From Mesorhizobium sp. B4-1-4 (lineage in GTDB: Bacteria > Pseudomonadota > Alphaproteobacteria > Rhizobiales > Rhizobiaceae), in NCBI RefSeq assembly GCF_006439395.2, contig NZ_CP083950.1, forward strand, positions 2,914,001 to 2,978,000: a DNA stretch of 64,000 bases, written 5' to 3'. Shown piece after piece: positions 16,229-24,171 of the stretch. The position numbers and the translations under genes were made by a program. Within the stretch, counting starts at the first letter, position 1; every line of letters starts with the position of its first letter. The notes beneath the pieces were generated by a model, which did not search any database, was not told where the DNA came from, and saw only the letters and a list, made by a program, of their open reading frames with translations.

Positions 16229-17770
16229 TCAAACAGGCAGGCCCGCCCTTTGAAGCCCGCTCTTGATCCTCTCCATATCCTGCGGATTCCTGAAGGGCAT
16301 CTGGCCAATGCCTTCCGCAAACGAATAATCCGGATTGACCGCCATCAATTCGCTCCAGACCTGGCGCGCGCCCTCGCCGTGGTCCAGCAGGCCAAGCACC
16401 GCCGCCAGATAGGCGCGGCTCATATCGGTTTTGGGAACCAGCAAGATGCGCTCGCGCAGCAGGGCGGCCGCGGTTTCGTATTTGCCGGCGATAAGGTGCG
16501 CCACCCCCAGATGATGCAGATACAGATGCGAATAGAGCGGGTCGAGGCGGATTGCCCGCTCCATGTCCGCGATCGCCGCCAGGGGCTTTCCCGAATACAT
16601 GTTGAGCATGCCGCGCAGCGACAGCGAGGGCGCGAAGTTGGGATTGAGCGTGAGCGACATCTCGACCTCCGCTGCCCAGCGTTCGAAATCCTTCCGGTAC
16701 ATCGAAACCAGGGCGGCCACGCCATGCGGAAACGGGTCGTTCGGATCGCGATCGATGGCTTCATCGACCAGCCTGCCGGCCTCGACCAGCGCGCAACCGG
16801 GGTCGCTCACCCAGCGATTGTAATAGGCATGCGCCAGGGCCATCGAGAGCGCGGCGTAGGGCGCCGCATAGGCGGGATCGTGATCGATCGCCTTGCGAAA
16901 CAGCTCTGCCGTCCGTTGGAAGACGTCGGCGTTCTGCGTCGCGCCCCGCTGCATGGCGCGGCCGCGCAGGAAACAGTCATACGCCTCTATGTCGGTGGTT
17001 CCCGCCGAGGTGATTCCAGGCCATTGGGCCGCCTCTTTCGGGTTCAAGGCGATGTGGAGTTCGCCGACGATCTTGCGGGCCACTTCCTCCTGGACCGCGA
17101 ACATGTCAGCCAGCTCGCGATCGTAGCTTTCGGCCCAGATGTGCGCGCCCGTCTCGCCGTCGCTCAACTGCGCGACGATGCGCAGGCGGCTGCCGCTCCT
17201 GCGCACACTTCCCGCCAGGACATAGCGGACGCCCAGATCCCGGGCGACGGTGCGGATGTCGACCGACTTTCCCTTGTAGGCAAAGCTCGAGCTGCGGGCG
17301 ATGACGACCAGCCCGGACAGCTTCGACAACATCGTTATGATCTCCTCGGCCAGCCCGTCGGCGAAATACTCCTGTTCGATGTCGGTGCTGAGGCTGGTGA
17401 GCGGAAGAACGGCAAGCGACGGCTTCGCCTGCGGCTGGACCGTCTTGTTGGCTTCATCGAGGCCTGGCCCGAGAAAGCGATAGCCGATGCGGGGCACCGT
17501 CGCGATCCATTCCCCACCGTCCGGCATCGGTCCAAGCGCCTTGCGCAGCAGCGCGATCTGCACCGAAAGATTGCTCTCCTCGACGACGCTGCCCTGCCAG
17601 CCGGCGTCCATCAGCTCGGTCTTGGTCAGGATCTCGCCCTGCCGCTTGAGCAGTGCGTCCAAAAGCAGAATGCCCCGGCGGCCCAGCGCCACGGGCTCTC
17701 CCTCGCGCAGCAACGTCCCCTTGTAAGGGTCCAGCGTAAACGGGCCAAAAACGGTTGCTTGCTTCGACAT
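16229..17770 (-). CDS. CadC-like winged-helix regulator with TPR repeats
   Basis: 513 aa. Residues 1-100 form an OmpR/PhoB-type DNA-binding domain (FGPFTLDPYKGTLLREGEPV, then ESNLSVQIALLRKALG and IATVPRIGYRF). No receiver domain is present. Residues 115-240 resemble the region shared with adenylate cyclase-like regulators (AVLPLTSLS, YFADGLAEEIITMLSKL, YVLAGSVRRSGSRLRI, AHIWAESYDRELADMFAVQ). The rest is TPR repeats. No transmembrane helix is obvious, unlike true CadC. It diverges from a secreted alpha/beta hydrolase gene, which is a plausible but unproven target. Confidence 0.85.
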   Translation of the reverse strand: MSKQATVFGPFTLDPYKGTLLREGEPVALGRRGILLLDALLKRQGEILTKTELMDAGWQGSVVEESNLSVQIALLRKALGPMPDGGEWIATVPRIGYRFLGPGLDEANKTVQPQAKPSLAVLPLTSLSTDIEQEYFADGLAEEIITMLSKLSGLVVIARSSSFAYKGKSVDIRTVARDLGVRYVLAGSVRRSGSRLRIVAQLSDGETGAHIWAESYDRELADMFAVQEEVARKIVGELHIALNPKEAAQWPGITSAGTTDIEAYDCFLRGRAMQRGATQNADVFQRTAELFRKAIDHDPAYAAPYAALSMALAHAYYNRWVSDPGCALVEAGRLVDEAIDRDPNDPFPHGVAALVSMYRKDFERWAAEVEMSLTLNPNFAPSLSLRGMLNMYSGKPLAAIADMERAIRLDPLYSHLYLHHLGVAHLIAGKYETAAALLRERILLVPKTDMSRAYLAAVLGLLDHGEGARQVWSELMAVNPDYSFAEGIGQMPFRNPQDMERIKSGLQRAGLPV

Positions 17771-18009
17771 TTTCTGGGTGCTGGCGCGCCTTAGGAAATT
17801 GTTCGCAGATTATTCGGCATCGCTTCAATACGCGAGTGCCGTTTCAAGACACCTTCTCCGGCGCCGCACCAAAGGCCGGCCAAGAATCCACCGGGACCCC
17901 TGCACCGCAGGATCGTTCAATCGGCGGACGCTGAAGCAGCCCTGCCGTGGGCCGGTGAAGAGTTCGCGATGAACTTGCCGCCGCAACCAGGCTCCAAGGA
18001 GAAACTTCA

Positions 18010-18783
18010 ATGTCGACTGCTCTAACCGCACTCGTCTCGGCTGCCGCGCTTGCCTTGGGCATGTCGGCAACGGGCGCAATCGCCGCCCCGGTGAAATCCA
18101 TCGTGCTGGTCCATGGCGGATTTGTCGATGGATCCGGCTGGGAAGGCGTCTATGACATCCTCAAGAAGGATGGCTATGAGGTCACCATCGTCCAGAACCC
18201 GACCACATCGCTCGCCGACGATGTCTCGGTGACCAAGCGCGCGATCGCCGCGGCATCGGGCAACGTCATCCTCGTCGGCCACTCCTATGGCGGCGTCGTC
18301 ATTTCGGAAGCCGGCACCGATCCCAAGGTGGCGGGCGTGGTCTACATCACCGCTTTCGCGCCGGATGCAGGCGAATCCGTATCGAGCCTGATCGCCAACC
18401 CGCCGCCCGGCGCTCCGGTGCCGCCGATCCTGGCGCCGGTCGATGGATTCCTGTTCCTCGATCGGGGCAAGTTCGCCGCGTCGTTCGCCGCCGATGTCCG
18501 CCCGGACCTTGCTTCCTTCATGGCCGACTCCCAGGTTCCCTGGGCCGTGGCCGCGCTGGAGGGCAAGGTCAGCGCGCCTGCCTGGAAGGTGAAGCCGAGC
18601 TGGTACCTGGTGGCGACGGAAGACAAGATGACCCCGCCGGATGCCCAGCGCGCCATGTCGAAGCGCGCCGGTTCCACCGTCGTCGAGGTCCCGGGCAGCC
18701 ACGCCATCTACGTGTCGAAGCCCGGCGCCGTTGCCGAACTCATCGAAGAGGCCGCGCAGACGGCGAAGCCGGTCGCAAATTAG
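18010..18783 (+). CDS. secreted alpha/beta hydrolase (salicylate esterase-like)
   Basis: 257 aa. A signal peptide with cleavage near GAIA-AP (residue 25) predicts periplasmic location. The mature protein begins with IVLVHGGFVDGSGWE (oxyanion-hole HGG), carries the nucleophile elbow VGHSYGGVV, and has a C-terminal catalytic histidine in VPGSHAIYVSKP; the acid is probably in ATEDKMTPP. AAGGAG before ATG 18010 supports the start. The family hydrolyses small esters or amides, such as methyl salicylate in plant homologues; the substrate is unknown. It is transcribed away from the TPR regulator, with 239 bp of shared upstream DNA. Confidence 0.88.
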   Translation: MSTALTALVSAAALALGMSATGAIAAPVKSIVLVHGGFVDGSGWEGVYDILKKDGYEVTIVQNPTTSLADDVSVTKRAIAAASGNVILVGHSYGGVVISEAGTDPKVAGVVYITAFAPDAGESVSSLIANPPPGAPVPPILAPVDGFLFLDRGKFAASFAADVRPDLASFMADSQVPWAVAALEGKVSAPAWKVKPSWYLVATEDKMTPPDAQRAMSKRAGSTVVEVPGSHAIYVSKPGAVAELIEEAAQTAKPVAN

Positions 18784-19036
18784 CCGGTTTCTTTTCTACC
18801 GATCCAACGCCCGGTGGGCAAGCCGCACACCGGGTTCCGCGCGAACGTGAATGCGCTTGTCGGATCGTGGCGGTCCTCGGCGGTGACTGGAGAGGATGGC
18901 GGGCTCACACCCGCCATCCGCGTGGCGCATGGGTCGCCACTCCGTCACTCGACAAAAAGCCAATGTCGGCAGGTCTGGCGCTCCGCTTTGCGCTGGTCCG
19001 AGGACATGGCATGCTCCTGCCGAGAGGCTGAGGTTT

Positions 19037-20041
19037 ATGCACGCATACGTTCTCAAGCGCTATGGCGGCCCGGAAAGCGCGCGGATGATGGAGGTACCGG
19101 CGCCCGTGCCGGGGCCGCGCGATCTTCTCGTCGAAGTCCGGGCCGTGGGCCTGAACCCGGTGGATTTCAAGTTCCGCCAGGGAAAGCTGCGCGCCATCCT
19201 GCGGCCAAGGCTGCCGCTGGTGCTTGGCAACGAACTCGCGGGCAATGTCGTCGCCGTTGGCAGCCAGGTCGGGCGGTTCCGCGTGGGGGATCCTGTGTTT
19301 GCCCGGGTCGCCAAGGAACGCGCCGGCGCCTTCGCCGAGCAGGCATGCGTCGATCAGGACCACGCCGCTTATATGCCCCGGACGCTGGATTTCACGGACG
19401 CGGCGGCGGTCCCGCTGGCCGGGCTGACCGCCCTGCAGACGCTGAGAGACCTGCTCGGTGTCAAACCGGGGCAGAAACTGTTCATCTCCGGCGGCGCCGG
19501 AGGGGTCGGCACCTTTGCCATTCAGATCGCCAAATGGCTCGGCGCTCATGTAACGACGACCGCTTCGAAGAGAGGGGAAGCGTTGGTGCGCTCCCTCGGC
19601 TGCGATGAGGTGATCGATTATACGGTCCAGGACCTGTCCAGCGTGGAAAGCAGATTTGACGCGGGACTTGACCTGATCGGCGGCAAGGTGCTGGAGCAGA
19701 TGTTCGACATCATGAAGCCCGGAACCATGGTCGTTTCGGTGGCCGGCGTACCGGAACCGCAAACCGCTATCAGGGATCTGGGCGGCCGCAAGGTTCTTTC
19801 CGCCGTCCTCTGGCTCATCAGCTACGGTATCCGGGCCCGAGCCCGCCGCAGAGGCGTCGGCTATCGCTATTTCTTCATGCACCCAAGCGGCCGCAATCTC
19901 TCCCTGCTTGCCGAACTCATCGAGCAGGGAAAACTGAAGGTTGTCGTCGACCGGACATATCCATTTGCGAAGATCGCCGAAGCGCTCGACTATGTCGAAA
20001 GCGGACACGCCAAGGGAAAAGTGGTTGTCACGATCCGATAG
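19037..20041 (+). CDS. NADP-dependent MDR-family oxidoreductase (quinone reductase-like)
   Basis: 334 aa, usual for zinc-free medium-chain reductases. The GroES-like domain shows VGLNPVDFKFRQG and LGNELAGNVVAVGSQVGRF. The cofactor domain has SGGAGGVGTFAIQIAKWLGA near residue 155 and a closing segment EALDYVESGHAKGKVVVTI. The zinc-binding cysteines of alcohol dehydrogenases are absent. A C-terminal insert near residue 260 (RARARRRGVGYRYFFMHPSG) is typical of the subgroup that reduces enones or quinones. The ATG at 19037 follows GAGAGGCTGAGG; the open frame upstream to 18896 is not coding in character. Confidence 0.88.
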   Translation: MHAYVLKRYGGPESARMMEVPAPVPGPRDLLVEVRAVGLNPVDFKFRQGKLRAILRPRLPLVLGNELAGNVVAVGSQVGRFRVGDPVFARVAKERAGAFAEQACVDQDHAAYMPRTLDFTDAAAVPLAGLTALQTLRDLLGVKPGQKLFISGGAGGVGTFAIQIAKWLGAHVTTTASKRGEALVRSLGCDEVIDYTVQDLSSVESRFDAGLDLIGGKVLEQMFDIMKPGTMVVSVAGVPEPQTAIRDLGGRKVLSAVLWLISYGIRARARRRGVGYRYFFMHPSGRNLSLLAELIEQGKLKVVVDRTYPFAKIAEALDYVESGHAKGKVVVTIR

Positions 20042-20172
20042 GTTGACGGCTCGCCTGCCCCCCGCGATCCGCTGGTGTCGCCATGATCGGTGTCTTCCAT
20101 CGCCCGACGATGTCGCCGGCCTCGTCGACGGGGAAATCCGCCTTGAAACAGCATTCTTGCACGAGACATGAC

Positions 20173-21387
20173 ATGTGGCTGAGTGAATTCGAAATTGTCC
20201 TGCGCGACCGCGTCATCGCCTGCGGCGCCCTCAGGATCGAGAACGGCAGGATCGCCGAGATTCGCGACGAACCCGTTGAGCAGGCCGACATATCGGGTGG
20301 CGGCCGCCTGCTGCTGCCCGGCTTCATCGACATGCATGGCGACATGGTGGAGCGGGAAGTCGAGCCGCGCATCGGCGTCCACGTGCCGATGCGGATCGGC
20401 ATCGCCGAGCTCGACAAGAAGCTCGCCTCCTGCGGCGTCACCACCGCCTACGCCGCGCTCTCCTTCATCGGTGCCAGCGTCACCAGCGGCGTGCTGCGTT
20501 CGGAAGATCATACGACCACGATCATCGACAACATGACCGCAATGAAGGCCGACCTGCTGGTGGATCACCGCATCCATGCCCGCTTCGAGGTGACCTTCAC
20601 CCCGGCGGTTCCCATGCTGCAAAAGCTGATGGACGCGGGCAGGCTGCACCTGATCTCGCTGATGGATCACACGCCCGGACAGGGACAGTACCGCGACGTC
20701 GAACTCTACATCGCCCGCATCGCCAAGGAGCGCGGCATGTCGGTTGCCGCGGCATCCGAGGTCGTCGGCAAGCGCATGGCCGGCCGCGAGGGCCAGGGCG
20801 ATGTGTTGAACGCCCTGCAGGACCTTTCAGCCCGTGCGCGCGCTCGTGGCATCGTGCTCGCCTCGCATGATGACGACACGCTGGAAAAGGTGGAGCTCGT
20901 CCACGGCCTCGGCGCCATGATCAGCGAATTCCCGGTAACCCTGGAAGCGGCGCGGGAAGCCCGCAGGCTTGGCATGCACACCGCCATGGGCGCCCCAAAC
21001 GCGCTGCGCGGCGAATCCTACTCGGGTAATCTTTCCGCCCGCGAGGCCTACGAGGCCGGGCTGCTCGACATGCTGGCCAGCGATTACCACCCGGCCTCGA
21101 TCCTGCCGGCCATTCTCGGCCTGGCGGAACTGCGCGACGGTGGCCTCGTGGCGGCGGCGGCGCTGACAAGCGCCAACCCGGCCGCGGCGCTGGGGCTCAC
21201 CGACCGCGGTGCCATCGAGCCCGGGCTGCTGGCCGATCTGGTCGTGGCTGACCGCCAGCCCGTGCCGCGTGTGCGCGCCACCTTCCGCGCCGGCCGCATG
21301 ATCTATGGCGACGGCACGCTTGCACCGGCGCGAAATGCGCAACATTCTCAGGTTGAACGGGCGACCGCCGGCCTTGAACTGCTGTAA
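20173..21387 (+). CDS. phnM: PhnM-like alpha-D-ribose 1-methylphosphonate 5-triphosphate diphosphatase
   Basis: 404 aa. PhnM removes pyrophosphate from the triphosphate intermediate of the carbon-phosphorus lyase pathway. Evidence: the amidohydrolase N terminus GRLLLPGFIDMHGDMVEREV, the family-specific LDKKLASCGVTTAYAALSF, SLMDHTPGQGQYRD, VLASHDDDTLEKVEL, and ASDYHPASILPAILGLAEL. ATG 20173 was chosen because MWLSEFEIVLRD is the common N terminus; the open frame upstream is probably not translated. The rest of the C-P lyase genes are not in the window, so this is either a detached copy or acts with a distant cluster. Confidence 0.88.
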   Translation: MWLSEFEIVLRDRVIACGALRIENGRIAEIRDEPVEQADISGGGRLLLPGFIDMHGDMVEREVEPRIGVHVPMRIGIAELDKKLASCGVTTAYAALSFIGASVTSGVLRSEDHTTTIIDNMTAMKADLLVDHRIHARFEVTFTPAVPMLQKLMDAGRLHLISLMDHTPGQGQYRDVELYIARIAKERGMSVAAASEVVGKRMAGREGQGDVLNALQDLSARARARGIVLASHDDDTLEKVELVHGLGAMISEFPVTLEAAREARRLGMHTAMGAPNALRGESYSGNLSAREAYEAGLLDMLASDYHPASILPAILGLAELRDGGLVAAAALTSANPAAALGLTDRGAIEPGLLADLVVADRQPVPRVRATFRAGRMIYGDGTLAPARNAQHSQVERATAGLELL

Positions 21388-21420
21388 AAGGAAAGCCGTT
21401 CCACAATTACTGGAACTGCT

Positions 21421-21615
21421 CTAAACGTCGAGCACGACCGTCATGCCCCGGACCTCGGCCATTTCGAGCAGAAGATCCTGCAGGCTTTCGAGGGTCGGCG
21501 CGGTGCCGGTTGTTGCTGTCAGCTCCGCGATGCTTTCTTTCATGGAAATAGCCGCAACTCCGGTTTTCTCGGACAGCAGCCGTCCGATGGCCGCGCGGGC
21601 ATTCTGGTCAGGCAT
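21421..21615 (-). CDS. small protein of unknown function
   Basis: 64 aa. GAGGGGA lies before ATG 21615, which decides the start over an upstream in-frame codon at 21645. The sequence is mostly helical in character (ARAAIGRLLSEKTG, LESLQDLLLEMAEVRG) and ends MTVVLDV. I do not recognise a family. It lies downstream of, and in the same direction as, the methyltransferase and membrane-protein pair, about 70 bp away, so it could be the third gene of that unit. Confidence 0.55.
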   Translation of the reverse strand: MPDQNARAAIGRLLSEKTGVAAISMKESIAELTATTGTAPTLESLQDLLLEMAEVRGMTVVLDV

Positions 21616-21684
21616 GATTCCCCTCTCATGCTGGGATCTCGGCACGGTTTTTCAATGATATGGGCCGCCGCTCTCCCGTACTTA

Positions 21685-22194
21685 TCACGGGTAGGAGCCC
21701 TGAACCGCCTCGGGCCGCCGACGCATCAGCAGATAGAACGCGGCGACATGCGTGATCATCAGCAGGGGAACATAGATGATCGGAATCGCGTAAGCCGCGC
21801 CCAGTTCTCCGGCCAGATCGGGAAGGCCGAGCAGAACCCCATGGTAATAGTCGACGACGATGTCGACTGCCCCGACCAGATTGAAGGCGACGACGAACAG
21901 CCAGAAGGCTGAACGCATCCGCACCGTGAGCAGCCCCAGCATGGCCAGCAATCCGGTGGCGAAGTCGGCATAGGCGGCGAAGACCGCGAAACCGGCGGGC
22001 AGATTGGTGCCGACGACACCGGGAAGGATGAAGACCAGCCCGAAGAAACGGAAACTGTGCAGCGTGGCGATGGCGCGTTGCGCCTCGATCGGGTCCATCG
22101 ATCTGAGCCTCGGCCAGACATAATAGCCGAAGCACAGCAACCAAGGCACGTAGCCAAGGGCGAGGTGGATATTAAAGATCGTTGCCGGTGACAT
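21685..22194 (-). CDS. integral membrane protein of unknown function
   Basis: 169 aa with about five hydrophobic helices (IHLALGYVPWLLCFGYYVW, FFGLVFILPGVVGTNLP, GLLAMLGLLTV, FWLFVVAFNLVGAVDIV, IIYVPLLMITHVAAFYLL). I do not recognise a named family with certainty. The gene begins 14 bp after the methyltransferase stop and is read in the same direction, so the two should be co-transcribed. Confidence 0.8.
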   Translation of the reverse strand: MSPATIFNIHLALGYVPWLLCFGYYVWPRLRSMDPIEAQRAIATLHSFRFFGLVFILPGVVGTNLPAGFAVFAAYADFATGLLAMLGLLTVRMRSAFWLFVVAFNLVGAVDIVVDYYHGVLLGLPDLAGELGAAYAIPIIYVPLLMITHVAAFYLLMRRRPEAVQGSYP

Positions 22195-22207
22195 CTCACG
22201 CCTCCTG

Positions 22208-23038
22208 TCAGGCCTTGCCCGGAACGGCTTCGAAGACGGCCGTCAGGATGCCCAGCCGGTCCTCGCCGAGATTGCGCCCGAGGTTGGCGGCAACGCCCGC
22301 GAAACCCGATCCCATGACAACGCCAAGATTGAGCAAAGCGGGCGGCCCGGACGCCCGCAGCTGGGCGAACCAGGCCTTGGCCGTTGCGGTGTCGTCCTGC
22401 CACACCAGCGGTTCAAAGCCCGCCTGCTCGATCCGCGTCCGCGTTTCGGCCGCTGTGAGCAGAAAACTCTCCGCTGGAGTGCGCGCCCAGGGAACGGGGT
22501 AGTGAGGGTCGCCGCCGTTCAGCACGACGTCATAGGTGGCAAACCGGCCGCCCGGCTTCAGCACCCGCCTGATCTCGCTATAGAGCCCTTCCCTGTCGGC
22601 GATGTTCATCGCCACGTGCTGCAGCAGCACGACATCGAACTGGCCGTCATCGAAGGGAAGCGCCAGCGCACTGGCCGCTTCGAAGGTCACCTTTCCGCTC
22701 AGCCCGGTACGTTCGGTCAGGTAATCCGCCGCCTCGACGAACGGCTCGCTGAGGTCGACGCCGGTCACCCGGCAGCCATAAGTCGCGGCCAGGAAGCGGG
22801 CCGGCCCGCCAAGTCCCGATCCAGCATCCAGAACCGTTGTGTCCGGCCCAATCCCGGCCAGGCCGGCAAGTTCGGCGGTCGCCGCGAGCCCTCGGGTGTG
22901 GAACTGATCGAGCCCGGCCAGTTGCTCCGGCATGAGCCGCTGGTCCTCCGGCCCGAGAGCCGCCAGCGCCGTCTTGAGACGCTCGGTCAGGCCGCTGGCA
23001 TGGTAATGGGCGCGCACGCCGTCGAGATTGTCTGTCAT
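22208..23038 (-). CDS. class I SAM-dependent methyltransferase
   Basis: 276 aa. Motif I is VLDAGSGLGGPARFLA near residue 70, followed by VTGVDLSEPFVEAA, then ALALPFDDGQFDVVLLQHV (motif II region) and RVLKPGGRFATYDVV. This pattern is that of UbiE/sterol-type small-molecule methyltransferases; the acceptor is unknown. ATG 23038 follows AGAGGAAA, so the frame upstream of it is not used. It is the first gene of a unit with the membrane protein, and it diverges from a LysR regulator 82 bp away, its most likely controller. Confidence 0.9.
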   Translation of the reverse strand: MTDNLDGVRAHYHASGLTERLKTALAALGPEDQRLMPEQLAGLDQFHTRGLAATAELAGLAGIGPDTTVLDAGSGLGGPARFLAATYGCRVTGVDLSEPFVEAADYLTERTGLSGKVTFEAASALALPFDDGQFDVVLLQHVAMNIADREGLYSEIRRVLKPGGRFATYDVVLNGGDPHYPVPWARTPAESFLLTAAETRTRIEQAGFEPLVWQDDTATAKAWFAQLRASGPPALLNLGVVMGSGFAGVAANLGRNLGEDRLGILTAVFEAVPGKA

Positions 23039-23120
23039 CGCGGTTTCCTCTGGTTTCGTCCTTGCTGGAGACATAGGACCGCTTCCGGGTTGCGACTATC
23101 CGCGATAATGTCGATGTGCC

Positions 23121-24029
23121 ATGAAGCAGAACTTCACAGTAAGGCAGGGCGCGCTCGATGGCGTCGAGGCCTTCCTGAGCGTCGCCCGCCATCGCAATTT
23201 CCGAAAGGCGGCGGCGGAGCTTAAGGTGACGCCGTCGGCGATGAGCCAGGCGATCCGCACGCTCGAGGCACGCATCGGGGCGGCGCTCTTCATCCGCACC
23301 ACGCGCAGCGTCGGCTTGACCGAAGCCGGCGAGCGTTTCCTGTCGCGCGCCGGGCCAGCCTTCGAGGAACTGGTCGCGGCAAGCGAAGTGGCACGCGATC
23401 TCGGCCAACGCCCGACCGGACTGCTGCGCCTTTCGGTGCCGCCATCGGTCGTGCCAATCCTGCTGGAGCCGCTCATCGCCTCCTTCTGCCAGGCCTATCC
23501 GGAGATCGAGCTGGAGATCGTGGCGGGTGGAGAACTCGTCGATCTTGCCGCCGAGGGCTTCGACGCCGGCATCCGGCCCGGCCAGTTTGTCGCCGCCGAC
23601 ATGATCGCCGTGCGCTTGACGCCGCCGCTGCCATTCGCGGTCGTCGGCAGCCCCGACTATCTGCGCCAGCGCAAGGTGCCCGAACAGATCGAGGATCTGC
23701 GCGGCCATGCCTGCCTGCGCATGCGCCGCTCGAACGGATCGATCGCGCCCTGGCCCTTTCTCGACGGCAACAAACCGGTCGAGGTCATCGTCTCCGGGCC
23801 GCTCATCGCCCATGATTATCCAACGCTGCTTGGGGCGGCGCTAAAGGGGGCCGGACTTGCCCAGGTGCCCGCGCCGCTCGCCAAGCCGGCGATCGCCGAC
23901 GGCCGTTTGCAGGAGGTGCTGAAGCCCTTCGCCGCGAACTCGTCGGGGGTTTTCCTGTACTACCCGGCAAAGCGGCAAATGCTGCCCAAACTGCGCGCGT
24001 TTATCGACCATGTGAGGCACCAAGGGTGA
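23121..24029 (+). CDS. LysR-family transcriptional regulator
   Basis: 302 aa, standard length. The winged-helix domain is at the N terminus (ALDGVEAFLSVARHRNFRKA, TPSAMSQAIRTLEARIGAAL, RTTRSVGLTEAGERFL). The effector domain follows, with VPPSVVPILLEPLIASF and the closing FVDYPAK-type segment FLYYPAKRQMLPKLRAFIDH. It belongs to the CrgA-like subgroup. It is read away from the methyltransferase gene, the classic LysR arrangement, so control of that divergent unit is inferred. Confidence 0.92.
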   Translation: MKQNFTVRQGALDGVEAFLSVARHRNFRKAAAELKVTPSAMSQAIRTLEARIGAALFIRTTRSVGLTEAGERFLSRAGPAFEELVAASEVARDLGQRPTGLLRLSVPPSVVPILLEPLIASFCQAYPEIELEIVAGGELVDLAAEGFDAGIRPGQFVAADMIAVRLTPPLPFAVVGSPDYLRQRKVPEQIEDLRGHACLRMRRSNGSIAPWPFLDGNKPVEVIVSGPLIAHDYPTLLGAALKGAGLAQVPAPLAKPAIADGRLQEVLKPFAANSSGVFLYYPAKRQMLPKLRAFIDHVRHQG

Positions 24030-24171
24030 TGCCGGGGCTCCGGTGCGCGGGTGAGCCAGCTTGGCTTGCTATCTTGGCTTGCCCAGCTTGGCTCGCAACA
24101 AAACGCGATTGGCTCTTGCCGAAGCGAGTCGCCGCCTCCATCCATGGCGTGCGGAAAACAGCCTGGGACCA

